From contig RCAB01000099.1 in NCBI GenBank assembly GCA_003640385.1, positions 62,001-126,000 of the forward strand: a stretch of 64,000 bases of DNA, in the 5' to 3' direction. The DNA is from Setaria digitata (lineage: Eukaryota > Nematoda > Chromadorea > Rhabditida > Setariidae). Under the pieces are notes generated by a model. The model was not told the DNA's origin and did not search any database. It saw nothing but the letters and a program-made list of their open reading frames with translations. The position numbers were made by a program, and so were the translations under genes. Below are positions 1 through 13,079 of this stretch, in pieces; position 1 is the first letter of the stretch; the number at the start of each line of letters is the position of its first letter.

Positions 1-3000
1 CAATGTTTTCCCTTTGGAATTGGCGCTGGAATCTGATCAAACAGAAATTGCAACATCTTTAGTTAATCATCATGCAGACGTGAATATTACTGATAATGAC
101 GGTAGAACGTTGTTGATGAGAATGCTTGTGAAAAGTGAGTCTTATAGTGAGAAAATTTAATTTATGCTTGATTAGTAAGGAAAATTAAATTCATGCAACA
201 TTAGTTGCAAACTTCCTGTAATTATAAAATTAGTTCATTGAAATAATTTTTTGTTTTGTCCTTACAGTGGTGAATAATGCTATATGAATCAAAAATTGTT
301 CTTTTTATTTCGTGCCCTTTCATAGTCCTTTATTTTATTCTCTCTTGATTGTTTATATGGACGAGGGAAAAAAGAAACGAGATAAGATAGGTTCCTGACA
401 ATTGTTGCACAAGCATTATGTAGGCTAATATGCATGTCCAGTATACGAATAACAACAGTGGATTAAACCGTTTCTTGTTATCATTATTCAATGAAAAACT
501 GAGCAAGGAAAATTTGATGAAGAAAGAATTATAATGATGGATTGAAAAATACCTTCTCATGCTTTCATCATATTTAAAGTTTTCAAGACTGTTCACTTTC
601 TGATGGATTTATCCGAAAGAGTTGACACTTTTTCTTACTCCAAAGATTTTACATTTTTCGTCAGCATTTCACATTATTTTCAGATAAAGTTGATGCGCTG
701 ATTTTCCTAACCCAGAATGGAGCTAATTTTGGTTATAAAGTTGGGATAACTGGTGAAAGTTTACTGCACATTGCTGCATCAACAAAATGTTCCTGTAACC
801 TAATTGAATGGTTGTCGTCTAACGTGTCTCATCTGGATATCAGTGATGTCGATTGTGATTCAAAGTTAGATGGATAAAACTAGAATAAGATATGAAACTG
901 AAACAAAGCTTAGATGAATGAATGAGCTTATATAAAGAAGTATGTTAAGAATCATTTTAGTGTAAAGGTAAGGGAAGAAAAATAATGACTATTTATTCAA
1001 CATAAATTTGGGAAAAGTTTTATTTGAATTGTAGTGGAAGAGATTGCAATTCTCAGCAGTTGTTTTTTTTTTTTTTTTTTTTTTTTTTGAGGACTCCACT
1101 TATGCGAGCGGTTGAATCAGAAAATATAGAAATGGTTGAATTGCTTTTACAAAATCGTACAACTGATGTAAATAAAGTTGATCACAAAGGGCGTTCACCA
1201 ATATCATCAGCGCTGTTCGAAATTGGAAACATTTCATTAGCAGAACTGATCGTGAAATCAGGAGCAGATTTGGACATTCCTTATAAAGGTTCGTTTTAAT
1301 GGCATTGTGTTCATTCACTGTATTAATCGTCCTTTCAGATGGCTCCATATACTCTGCTGTATGATCGAAAGCTTTTGTACATTTTGTTTCAATTTCTATC
1401 ACTCTTTTGTTCGCTGCAACGACATACTCGAAATTTTCATAATGCCGAAAAAGGATAATAGACTGAAAGGTGTTTCATCATCCAAAAATTATGATGCATG
1501 CTCAACTCATAGCGCAAAAAATTATGATTTCGATTAAAATCAGAAATAAGCATGCAGAGGCTAAAAGGTTGTCGATGCAAAGGTCTTGGATAACTGTTTT
1601 GTTGCAAAATAATTTTTTGTCTGTTACAAGTCTTTCTTTTAATCAGGAAATTACTAAGTATCTTGAAACCATAAAGTTTGTTTTAAAATTTCCTAACACG
1701 ACTTCTCTGTTTGTAGGTGTCTTCTTGATTCACTATGCAGTTTATTCTGGTAACTTAGATGCACTACAGTTTTTATGCAGACATAAAGTGGATGTGAATA
1801 AAAGAACGACAGAAGTATATGTTTGTATCAATTTATATCGGCGTAAAATCTCTCAATTTTTTATTAGGATTGATGTATATAATTTATTAATGAGCCTGAC
1901 AATTTTATTAAGAATGAAATAGAATCATTAGCTTGGTTCTATTTTGGCTTTATAACTTTTAGGCTCCATTTCACATTATACATGTCAATATTTTCGTTTC
2001 AATGTTTAGGGGGTGTTGCCGCTGCAATTTGCGGTAGATTTTAAAAATGTCAATATGGATCTCATTCAAATACTTATACGATCGGGCGCTGATATTTCGC
2101 TGAAAATTCCAGACTCCTGTGAAACTTTGCTTCACCACATCATTGAAAAAGAAAATGGCGATGAAATTTTAAAAATTTGCTTCGAAAATGGTGGCTGCAA
2201 TGGTGTGTTTCATTGCGCTTTGTTTCATTTTAGATATATGTCGCATTCTTTTTAGAAGTTTGAATTCTCATTATAACTAGTCAGTTTGATTCGGCTATTG
2301 TCCATTTTAAAGAGAGTGGACTCTTTACTCTTGGCCTTGTTCAGATTTTAGTCATGCGTTCACACGGAAACTTCCTTTTTAGACGTGTTCTTTTCATCTT
2401 TAGAAAGCGCTCTCGCAGTCGTAGATGCGAATGGTAATACGCCTATTGCAAAAGCCATCTCAAGTGGAAAGTTCCGAAGTGCTGAACTTTTGATAAAAGC
2501 TGGAGCAGATATAAATGAAAAAGATCCTAAAGGGATGTCTCTCCTAATGCGAGTTATCAGTAACAAATTAGATAATGCTGCGGCGTTTTTGTTAGATCGT
2601 GGCGTAGATATTTCTGAAAGGTAAGGAATCTTTGTTCATCTGAATCTCTTGTTCTCATTCAGATTTTTGGTTGGTTTTACACATAGCTTTATATAATATG
2701 TAATCATCGCATTACCGACTGCTTCATTCAGAAATTCTTCAGAAATATCATTAAATCTCATTTCCCTTGTCCATTTCACTTTTCCCACCAAAATTTTTTT
2801 TAGAGATGTCGAGGGAGATTGCTTTTCTTTGGCTGTTGAATTTTCACTCTTAAAAACAGTTCGTCTTCTTTGCAATTTTGCTAAAGTGAATGGGAAATAT
2901 GTGAATGCTTCTCTGCTGTGGAAGGCTTTGAAAAAAGGTTAGCTGTTTAACACTATGAATACAGACAAGTCATTTTCTTTATTTTCTTACAACAAAAAGA

Positions 3001-5092
3001 AAAAGGAAATGGACCGCTTTGAACAAATACTCTACTGTTTAAAATTTGAAGCACTGCAAAACTACGTTTAGGCTCTTTTGAAGTCGCAAAAGCTTTGGTG
3101 GATGGTGGTTGTGATCTGGATGGTTGGTCTTATAATGAACATCGTAAATGTCGGCAAACATTGTTGCATAAAGCGATAGGTCTAGAGATGCGTGATGCTG
3201 CAATTTTCTTGATTGATGCGTAAGAGAAACATTTGAAATATACTGAGCTGTCCTAACATATTATTTTCCTTTTTTACTTCACATCGCTTTATTTTATTCC
3301 TTGATCTTCCCATCACATCTCATCCATTTTTCCGTTTCCCTCGAGAACAAAGAATTTGATAACACTTGAAAGTTCCCATGTCGTATCACACTTAGTTATC
3401 ACAGACCATCCTTTAGACTCGAGATACGATCTAAACTAGTGATGGTGGCTTAAAGTATTCAATTTAGTCTACTTGCCGATGACAATATCGATGGTTTGAT
3501 TGTTCTGTAATGGAATGAAATTCAGTTTGATTTTATATGTTTTCAAACTTAGAATGAAAAACAATTNATTTAGTCTACTTGCCGATGACAATATCGATGG
3601 TTTGATTGTTCTGTAATGTGAATGAAATTCAGTTTGATTTTATATGTTTTCAAACTTAGAATGAAAAACAATTCGAAATATTTTAGTGGATGTGATGTTG
3701 ATGCGTCGGAACAAACGTTGATTAGTGATGAGCGTTCCAGTGGAGATACACCATTACTTGCTTGTATTCGTTCCAACATTGACGATGTGTCATTGTATTT
3801 AATTCAACAAGGAGCTAAGCTAGATAAACAAGTGGGTCGTATTTCTATTGCGTTGATTTGATTTTTATTATTTTGGAGTTTAAAATTTATTCTAAAAGGA
3901 AAAAATTTAGGATTCAGAGGGACGTACGGCTCTCCACTTAGCTATTTTTCAACAGAGTGTGAAAGTCCTCAAGGAACTGCTGAGTAACTGTAATCCTGGT
4001 TTGCTTCTGGATACGGATTGTTACGGTGATACACCGCTTAAGATAGCCCTCGAAAGACGTAACTACATAGCCGCTGAGGCTCTTATTAAAAAAACTCCAA
4101 ATTTAATCACACAGGTCTTATTCGATTAACTGTGTATATGTTTTTTTTTAATTATAAAGACTCATATATATATATCTAAATCCAGTTGTATAAAGTTTAA
4201 AATTTAACAATCATTTAATCAAGTTTTTAATGCGTGATGGTTTATAGGTGGATAAGACCGGTGAGACGTTGTTGCATAAAGCAGTGAAAGCAAGTGATTT
4301 GGAATGGGTGCTTTTCTTAATAGGTAGCGGTCTAGATGTTAACGTTCGTACTCAGAATGAGTCATATGCTACCGCTTTGCATCTTAATGCTCAGTACGGA
4401 AGCGAAATTATAATGAGAAATTTGGTAAATTTAATAAGGCTTATAGTTAATTTTTGCTTTTTTTTTTCAATCTGGTTGACCTCTTTTTCGAAGCCTTTTC
4501 ATCTTTTATGGAGTCAGTTGAAAACTTCTGATATAAATGAATTCTCATTACATCTTTGGAAATTAGTGATTCATCTGCTTTTTGCTTTTGTGAAGTTGAA
4601 TTTTTCTTGTAAACCAGAAAGGAAATTTTACACTTCCATAATAATACGGATAATCATGAGGAGTGAAAAACTTTCACCCCAAATACATCTTGTGCTTTTC
4701 GATCGTTAAATCTGGCTTTCTGTTCTTCATTATTCCTTCAGTTAAATGCAAATGAGTGTGACGAGTAAATTTTCTATTTATTGCAGATTTTAGCTGGAGC
4801 TGATGTCAGCGCAACAAGTGCTGATGGCCTTACACCCCTTCATGTTGCTGCATATAACAACCACGAAACGTTATGTATGATTTTACTAGAAAACGGCGCC
4901 GAACCTAACGCTTCAGACGGATTTGGAAATACGCGTGAGTCATTTTCAGCACATTTATTGTGATTTTTCTAATTGTGTGTAATTTGAATAAAATTGGGCG
5001 TGCGTCTGGTTTTGAGATGATTTTTACCATATAATATTTTGTGAAATTATGTATGGATTAATATATATATTTATATATATATATATATGAAG

Positions 5093-5141
<49 letters not shown>

Positions 5142-6974
5142 TATATATAGTGCTTCATTAATTGCTGTAATATCACAGTTTTTTTAATTACTAATATTTT
5201 TTAAATGTTTAAGCGTTGCACAGAGCTGTATCACAAGGAAGTGTAGCCTGTGTTAATGTTCTTATCGGCGATTCACGAATCAACTTACGAGCTGTGAATA
5301 AAAAGTAAGTTCCGGCATTTTCAAGCTGTATTTACTGTGCTATAGGGAAATTTCATCAGACGAGTCAAGATACTCATTAACTGCTCCGGAGTAGTTTCAC
5401 AATGCCTCAGTCTTCCACTTCTGTGCACTTATTAGTCCCATTTTGCGATCAGAAGTATTATTCATTTGAGCGTTGATAAAAAATTCGGAGTATTCCTTCA
5501 GAGAGCAAAATGCTTTGTTTCTTGCAACTGGGGATTTATCCAGAACAAATTCATTGGATACATTGCATATGTTCCTGAGTGCTGATCCCAATTTTCCTTT
5601 GGATGCAAAAGATGCAGATGGATTTACAGGTTTCTTTAATGAACTTAAAGCAGTTCGAAAAGTATATATTTCGAACTGCTTACGCGGAATAACCCCAAGA
5701 TACCATCGGATTTTCTTTAGCGATTGACGAGACATAGATCAGTGTAATCAGCGTAGATTCAATCATTAGAAATACATTGACTTTAAAAGTCGGTCACAAG
5801 ACTGGAATTCTAATATATATTTAAATTTAGTAAAATCTTGTTTAATTCAAATGTCAGTCGGGAGTTAATGGAAGTCATAGGTTTTCCCGATTGAAGTCCT
5901 TAAAACTTAAATTGCAGTTATTCTCTCTTGAACTGTAGAGTGCTTATTAACTTATTTACTTGTTTGCAGTATTTTTGCTATCATATTTGAAAGGAAATGA
6001 AAATATGTGCCGTGCACTGCTGCGGTATGGTGTTTGTTTGGGTGTTGTCAGTCATGCAGGTATCTCAGTTTTCAAGCATGTGACACCAACAAAGCAGCTG
6101 CTGTTTTCATTACTAGGTAGTTTACACTCATTTAAGGGCCTGTTTCTTCTGAAAGATAATTTACAAAAATGATCCTTTAATCAAATTTTGAGGAAATGGT
6201 TATCAGCAGAACTTGTTATATTCACACTTATGATTTTGTTTAATAGACTGGAAAGTCTACAGAATTTTACAATATACGTTTTAGATAAATTGGAACGTGA
6301 GCCATGTTGGGCTGATGGTCATTCCTGTTCGGAATGTGAAGTCAAATTTTCTTTAACAATGCGGAAACATCACTGCAGGTATACTTTCCATTTTTCTCTT
6401 CAGATAAAGATTCCATAATTGCATGGTATGTTATCATGTAATACTTCACATGTTTTATTTTCTATGCTTTTTGTTTGTCTTCCCTTTTTTCGAGAAACCA
6501 ATGATTCTTTATCAGATTAAATTTTAAAATACTTATATTTTTTGTCCGAATCTTCCACTTTTTATTTTTATACGTTGCATTTCTTATTTGTGAATGTATA
6601 GGTTTGCATCTTAATTAATTATATAAGTTAATGGTAGTTCTACTAAGCATTAATTCTTGCATGGTACAGAACTTTTGGATGATAAGGATGATTAAACGTA
6701 CATATTCAAATATTTAAGTCATGGATTTTCAAATTATATCATTTTTTACAAAATGTCAGCCGATTCAACGTGCTTGTACCTGTGCTAAAAAAAAAATTTT
6801 GAATCAAGAAACCTTGTGAAGTATTTTAGGCATTGTGGACGGTTAGTATGTGCACGTTGTTCAGAACAAACAGTTCCAATACTGAAATATGGTATTGAGA
6901 AACCTGCTCGAGTTTGTCAAATTTGTTGCGATATTCTTACCATGGGAAATGTCTGGCCTGTTAATAGGACTTAG
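1..6974 (+). CDS. ANKFY1: ANKFY1/Rabankyrin-5-like ankyrin-repeat FYVE protein, 5' truncated by the window
   Basis: Endosomal protein; in animals Rabankyrin-5 is a Rab5 effector binding PI3P through its FYVE finger and acting in macropinocytosis and endosome traffic (family knowledge). Seventeen exons are visible: 2-134, 684-864, 1092-1288, 1717-1814, 2010-2202, 2404-2620, 2804-2937, 3072-3219, 3687-3831, 3911-4114, 4248-4424, 4787-4934, 5214-5304, 5502-5629, 5970-6116, 6285-6378, 6830-6974. All junctions keep phase and give the last 859 residues. Most of this is ankyrin repeats (for example GRTLLMR, TPLMRAVES, GLTPLHVAAYNNHE). The C-terminus is a complete FYVE finger with WADG, RKHHCRHCGR and ARVCQIC, ending at TAG. 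Human ANKFY1 is about 1170 aa with an N-terminal BTB domain, so about 300 residues lie upstream. The exon 2 donor (AAA/GTTAGA) is weak, and the exon 3 acceptor follows a 26-T run. An ATTAAA lies at 7028-7033. Confidence 0.93.
3462..3673. repeat. Direct duplication around a single N (assembly join)
   Basis: Bases 3462-3566 and 3568-3673 are the same 105-106 bp, differing by one inserted T, with one N at 3567 between them. It lies in intron 8 of the ANKFY1-like gene, and the second copy runs up to 13 bp before exon 9. The pattern is that of two contig ends that overlap but were butted together rather than merged, so it is probably an artefact and not a biological repeat. Confidence 0.85.
5061..5157. 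repeat. AT microsatellite forming a foldback
   Basis: Long (AT)n tract in an intron of the ANKFY1-like gene. It is bounded by TGAAGCACTATATAT starting at 5088 and its inverse ATATATAGTGCTTCA ending at 5157, so the whole tract can fold as one hairpin. Confidence 0.8.
5648..5681. repeat. Perfect inverted repeat, 13-bp arms
   Basis: AAGCAGTTCGAAA (5648-5660) and its reverse complement TTTCGAACTGCTT (5669-5681) flank an 8-nt spacer, 19 bp after exon 14 of the ANKFY1-like gene. No function is known. Confidence 0.75.
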
Positions 6975-7990
6975 AATTCAAGTGTTTGTTTTGAGGCTTG
7001 TGAAACAATATTTTCTATATTGTAAATATTAAAGTCCATGTTTTAAGTCATTTAAATCTTGGAAATGTAATATCCGTACTTCATGTCACATCCAAATGTT
7101 GGTACACAGTTGATCTATATTTTTGGATTATTTATTATTCTGCATGTTTCGACACGAAAATATGCAGATATAAAAAAGCTGATTTCGACCTGTTCGTCAA
7201 CTTTAAAGTATTCGTTCGTCAGCTTTAAAAATCGAGTAGTTCAGCTTCGGTTGATGATTTATTTTACAGGATATTTTTGTTTTGAAATGTCACGCAACTG
7301 CTTTTGCCAAAAGTAGAATTTTTATAAGCATTCGATCTTTTAATAGAAAAGGTAGAAGTGAGGTGAAAAAATGGAACGAGATTTTTCATGGAAATTTTTT
7401 GCAAAAAATTTGCGGCACTTGTTATATGAACAACTGATAAAGAGTAGAAAAATGTTAATGAATTGCATAAAGTTACACAGGAACGAAGTGAAGGAATCAT
7501 AATTTTCCATTTAGTGTCGAAGAGCGGTGGAAAATATGATTCACTTGTTCAATCATTCGGTTAGTTATGTTCTTTCCCACAAATTCCAGTTTCTACTGAA
7601 GAAATTCACCTGAATGTTTCTTTACAATAAACTCTGGCACAGACTTTGCCGAATGTTGCGGAGTTCATTTGCGTTAGTGCGCTAAAGGCTCGCGATAAGT
7701 ATTTCTCTCCGTGTCCAGGTACAGAAATATTAACCGGTTTCCCTTTCGACTAATAAGTGGGATTACATCTCCAATCTTCTTTTCATACAAACGGCATTAG
7801 CCAGGATCGACTGTTTTGTTGAAAAATTTCAAAACTGTGTAGCGTTCGTCCCTGAAAACCTCAACCAAACTAGATGCATAAGTTGACCAATCATAAGTCG
7901 AGCAGGACAAGCATCTGCTTTAATTAACTTCCAAGGTGTCATAGTTTTGCACTAGTATTGGAGAACCTACATAAATGTTTTAAGAGGGCA
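6975..7990. other. Intergenic, no gene recognised
   Basis: Contains the 3' UTR of the ANKFY1-like gene with a possible ATTAAA signal at 7028-7033. Short open frames here (7083-7316 +, 7264-7500 -) show no recognisable motif and no convincing splice partners. Confidence 0.5.
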
Positions 7991-8904
7991 ATGAAACTGG
8001 TGTGAGATAAAGCAGAATTATAAAAAAAAATTTAGAACTGGTATGCAGTAGTGGTGTTTCTGCCGGTCTTAATCTTGCTCATGGCAGTTTCTGTCATCGT
8101 TTATATATACTTTTTCACATCCTGTACCTTGACCGATTTCTATAGCAAGCCATCTGACCCTTCAGAAGATCAAAATTTTCTGGTGAGGATCCGTTTTATT
8201 CCCATAATGCACAACTCTCAACATCCTGTTTTTCCATATAAACTTTTCAGACCCTTAAAGTAAGGGAAAAAAGGAAGGATCTAGATGTACTTTGAATTCC
8301 TAAACATGAACCTTTGCGATTTCTGAAAAAGAAAAGATGGAAGCGTAAATAAATTAAGAATCCTGGCCAATTATTCAGGATTCGCAAAATGATGGCCGAT
8401 CATGGGCGATGAGCAGGTTTCTTACACAAGCCGAGTTACAGAAAGTATTCGTGTTGCCGGAATATATGCCGAGAAATTTGGACCTGACACTGAAAGAACG
8501 CAAATTCTTAAGTAGAGCAAGCAAAGTTAGCCAAATGCACCTGATGCTAATATCATTAGGGAATCTCAAATGAGAATAATTAGTACTAGATGCTTTTCAA
8601 AATTCTGTTTCCTAACGGTTACTCTTTTCAAATTTCAAAAAGTCTAAAAAAACATTGTTGGGTTATGATAGCCTGGCGAATGAAATATTTCGAACATGGA
8701 TCAGTAACGAAGATTGGTTCGAATCCCGAATCTTTCTGTACATATATTCTGCATTTCGGCTTCACTTCTGATAACATTTTTCTTATCAGTCCAATGGAAA
8801 CCATCAGTACAAATCAAACTCTTCAGGTGTACTGTGCTAAATCAGATCAGAGGGACCAGGGAGATTATTTGAACTACATCGATACCGATAAATTTACTCA
8901 TTAA
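7991..8904 (+). CDS. Small single-pass membrane protein of unknown family (spliced)
   Basis: I do not recognise this protein. Four blocks join with matching phase: 8036-8182, 8379-8525, 8643-8737 and 8790-8904 (stop TAA). The first block encodes a strong hydrophobic stretch (VVVFLPVLILLMAVSVIVYI), followed by a probably extracellular or lumenal tail containing PEYMPRNLDLTLKERKF and LANEIFRTWISNEDWFESRI. A tiny first exon ATG-AAA-CTG at 7991-7999 would supply the start in phase, but the intron (8000-8035, 36 nt) would be unusually short, so the true start may lie elsewhere. The product would be about 170 aa, either a type II anchor or a cleaved signal peptide. An AATAAA at 8996-9001 fits its 3' end. 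Internal exons are better supported than the start. Confidence 0.5.
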
Positions 8905-9711
8905 AAGTGATGATACTTTTCTTATGCATTGATTGACAATGACATATCAACCTCCCAAACCTCTTTAAATAATTTTGTATGTTTTTCTTTCTTAAAATAA
9001 AAATTGTTAACTTATTACTCAGCAAAAAAAAGTTGATAAATCAATTTTTCGCTCACAGCATTACCCAGTAAATGACAGTTAGGCCCGCGTCCCAGGTCCA
9101 TCTTGTCCTTATCGTTATCACAGCAATTAACTTAATCATCTGACAATACTGAACTTGACGGTAACCCCCACGTACGTCCAGATGGATAGATTTTCTTCTT
9201 TAAGTGTACTTTTGACGGTACGATATGCAAACCTGAAGATATTCAAGCAGTTACGGGGAACAGATTTCCAGCTACTTCCGCCAGTTCCACATTTTCCCAC
9301 TCCCACCCACCATCATATCGTGGTTCATGCATGACATAAGTTACGTGCGTTACGTGTAGTGCGTTGTGTCATAGAGCAGGCTATAAATATCATAATTTTG
9401 AGGGAACCGTGAGAAAGAATGTGGAATCCTTTTCGTGTGACGTGTGAAATGACCCTTTCAATAGGAAGCAGCGAACTTTTGTTTTACAAATATATGAGGG
9501 TTATAGTATCCAGGCAGATTCGAATGTAGCCTGATGTGCCTTTGACTTTTAAAGACAGTACGCTAACGCGTTGTAAAATGTCATGTTTTGATTTTATGTA
9601 AATTTGCTAGCAGCTGGTTATACTTCGTTTACTGTTTAGGCTTGTAGCTGGGTTTTGCCATCATAAGAGCTTTTGGGATTGCGTTGAATTTGAAAAACGG
9701 AAGTGCTTGAA
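8905..9711. other. Intergenic, probable upstream region of the innexin
   Basis: No gene seen. AATAAA at 8996-9001 probably serves the preceding small gene. A TTTAG acceptor at 9635-9639 could be the spliced-leader or 5' UTR acceptor for the innexin, whose ATG is 73 bp further on. A short run of ACGTG-containing repeats lies at about 9340-9360. Confidence 0.45.
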
Positions 9712-12700
9712 ATGTTTGGATGGCCTGAGCAGTTAACCAACAAATTTGTGGCGGCACATTCGGATCCCACGGATGATTTTGTGGATCGCCTAAATTACAT
9801 TTATACAGTTGCTCTTCTTATGTTTATGGCAACATTGACCGGTGCAAAGCAACATTTCGGTAGTGCAATCCAGTGTATGGTTCCAGCACATTTTCCAGGT
9901 TGGCTATTTGCTTCCTTGACTTGTTTGAAACTTCACTTGCATTTCTCGGCCAACTTATGGCGATGGAATGATATCTTTGACTTAGCGGATATCTCCAAGA
10001 AGCTTAAGGAGATGTTGAAGTAGTTATGCGGTTGTAGTATAAAGGCTGGGAAGTGTATAACTACAGAGCTTTGTGATATTATTCACGAAAGTAAAGTCGC
10101 TAAATATAACGAAATATATATCAACACGTCAACCTTGTTGAATTATGCGTGCCAATGATAATCTTATTAGATATTTTACTTCTTAAACAGGAAGTGTGGA
10201 GATATTGCATTTTAAACTTTGTTCCTCAGGAAGCGAAGTCCATTAAAGATAGTCTTACAAAATAAGAGCTGTATTGTTTGTAAATGTTATGATTTTAGGT
10301 ACATGGGTTGGTTACGTGCAGGATTATTGCTTTGTAAGCAACACATATATGGTAAATATGAGCACAGTTGTTGCAAAAGGTGACACAAATACTGTTTTTA
10401 AAGAAAAAATTGTCTACTATCAGGTGAAGATATTTCTTGAACATATTTTGTTTTAATATTTAATTTATAGTAGACTTTTTGTCTATTTTTGTCCGTAAAA
10501 CAAACTTCCATGCATTTATATTCTTCTGTTGCAGTGGGTGCCTTACATATTATTTGTACAGGCTTTACTTTGCTATTTGCCAAAGTTCTTGTGGTATATT
10601 GTTATAGTAGCGCACGGTAAGTGTTATCGGCCTTGTTTCTATCACTGTTAAGTTCAGTTAGAGAGCTATAATTCAAAGAAACTTGCCCTGCATAGTCCGA
10701 GATTGGCATAATTGTCTTTTTTTTTTCTTGAAACTACATATTAAATATGTAAAAAATGACTCAGTATAACAGCGCTAATAAAATTAAACGGGAGAAACAA
10801 TTCTCTTGAACCTGCTTTCTACATTGAATTCACATGGTGTGCAGATGGATTGTTTGGTTGTTGCAATTAAGCAATTTCAAACTACAATACAGATTTGGAT
10901 ATGCGCTCTGTTGTGGAAGAAGCTATGAAATTACCCTCTATTACAATTTTATCTACTCGTCAAAAGCATCTTAAAAAAGTAGCGGACTTTGCTGTTGGAT
11001 ATATTAAATACAAGCAGGGTAGGTAAGTGTGAAAAGTTACTTCTAAGTTGTGCTTCACTTTTATGAACTTATTGTTTCGGTGATGGTCGGCGAATTTTTC
11101 TTTTTTTCTTCTGATTTTTTTTCTAAGCTTTTTCTAATATGCATTGTAGTAGTGCTGTCGCGAAAGAAGTTATAGCTTACACAATTGAAATCATTATATT
11201 TAAAGAAACAATATTGCTTGAATCTGATTTAAAGGTTTTCGTTAAATATGTTTTTATCTATTATTCCTTTATTTTTTGAAAGGGCTATCAAGTGTTTTTC
11301 GGCATTTCACTTCTACGTTCTCGTGAAGTGGTTATATTTTGGCAGTTGCTTATGCCAAATTTCGCTTATAAATAATTTCGTTGGCGATGGTAGTCTGCTT
11401 TGGGGCTACCATGTAAGTTCTCTTTTATTGCTTTGACTAGTTTTTTTTTTTTTTTTTTTTTTNAAGGGTATTTACGAGTGTGTCGTGCCCGAAATTTATG
11501 ACATTTTCAGTTTATGGAGGAAGTTCTTAAAGGTAATGATTGGAAAACGTCTGGTGTATTTCCACGGGTAACATTCTGCGATGTCAGCATTGCTGTACGT
11601 TTATTTAATTTTTTTGCAGTGATTCTCTGTTCGGTAATACCGACATTTGCGATGCAAAAATAGCATTATTCGTCAAACTCTTTTGGCAGATCTCCTGTGA
11701 TTAGGGGGTTCGTTTAACAACTAAAGATACAGTATCCGAATTATCTTATTTTGTTACTATTAAATAAAATTGTCAGAAAGAAATGAATACTATTGAATAA
11801 ATGTGTTAATGAAGAAAAAATATTACATGACTTTATTGATTCCACTACTGTAATAAATTTTCCAGCAAATCGGCCAAGCGAATACGCATACAGTACAATG
11901 TGTCCTAATGATAAATATGCTGAATGAGAAATTATATGTGGCGCTTTGGTTCTGGCTTACTGTACTGGCACTGATTGATGCAGTCAGTGCAGTGAATTCT
12001 ACATTACTGTTACTTTGCCCTTATCTACATTATATGCGTGTATTATCATTGCTACAGGTACTTTCAGGTACTTTCGAATAATTCCGTCAGATCACCGAAA
12101 AAGAATTTAAGCTTTCAAAATTGATTAGATTGCAAGCTAAATTTCGAACTTTTTCCGAATTCGGATTACTTCTCTCCTTCTCTGTATAGTATTTATTTTG
12201 CTTCGTGCAGGCTAACGGTAGGTACACTGATATGGAAGTTAAACGCTGTTTACTGAATTTCACTGAAAATGTACTCCGTCTCGATGGAATATTGTTGCTA
12301 TCATTTATAAGGGACCGTGTGAACGGAATGATTGCGAGTGATCTCACGCACGAAATTTGGGCTACTGCTGATAGTTGTAAAAGGTTTCCACTTTTGTTTG
12401 CTTTCGTAGCTTGAATCAAAAAGTTAGAAAACTTATCGGCTACAAGTGGAAGCATGCTTTATTTCCTGAATAAGCTCATAAGAACTTATTTGACTCTTGG
12501 CTGAAGTAAAACCAAGTATTAAATGTTATTGTATGTTTGGAGATAGAAACCAGTTGCTCATATTAATGGTCTTACAAATAGCATTAGGATGTTACCTGTT
12601 GATACAGATAAGCATTTTGTCATTTAGAGTTATTAGTATGGAACTTGAAGTTTTGGTACTTTATTGTTCTCTTAAAACGGAAGACTACACCACTTTTTAG

Positions 12701-13079
12701 TGGTTGCTTAAAATTTATTATACTGAACAGAAAGCATTTTCCAAAGCATAATAACGATGAGACTTTCATTTCTTGAGGAAATCAGTATTATATTAGTTCT
12801 TTCTAGGAACCATTGTACTCAAAAGGAAACATACGATGGTGATGTAAGTACTGTTATTTTAATTTATCAGATCTGCACTTAATTACCCCATTATGATATT
12901 GCACAAGTTGTTTTCTGGTTCCAATTATTCTTCATTCTTTAACTCTCGTCGGATGTGCGTTTTCGTAAATATGCTTTACATAGCAGTGATAATTTTTGTA
13001 TTATTTATAGGACCTTGTCACACAGTCACGATCTGGAGGAATTAATGCTTTTGGTCCAGTTGTACGGAAAAATGCATGA
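9712..13079 (+). CDS. Innexin (gap-junction channel protein), complete
   Basis: Forms invertebrate gap junctions or hemichannels in the plasma membrane. Ten coding exons: 9712-9898, 10299-10423, 10535-10616, 10893-11022, 11283-11412, 11511-11594, 11866-12057, 12211-12383, 12807-12843, 13011-13079. All phases agree, giving 402 aa, the usual innexin length. Visible: DDFVDRLNY at the N-terminus, the family signature YYQWVPYILF opening the second membrane segment, GLDMRSVVEEA in the loop, FHFYVLVKWLYF (TM3), FPRVTFCDV, and QCVLMINMLNEK leading into TM4. Each extracellular loop has two cysteines, as usual. The first-loop motif reads AIQCMVP, where most innexins have PIQCWVP. Start is the ATG before FGWPEQLTNKF. 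A single N in intron 5 does not affect coding. I cannot assign a specific C. elegans inx/unc orthologue. Confidence 0.93.
11441..11463. other. Poly-T run ending in a single N
   Basis: A run of 22 T ends at N (11463) within innexin intron 5. It is probably a homopolymer-limited assembly join or uncertain length. The exons on both sides join in phase. Confidence 0.7.

Noticed and set aside
330..596. 88-codon minus-strand frame
   Set aside because: It lies in an ANKFY1 intron opposite the gene, with A/T-driven hydrophobic composition.
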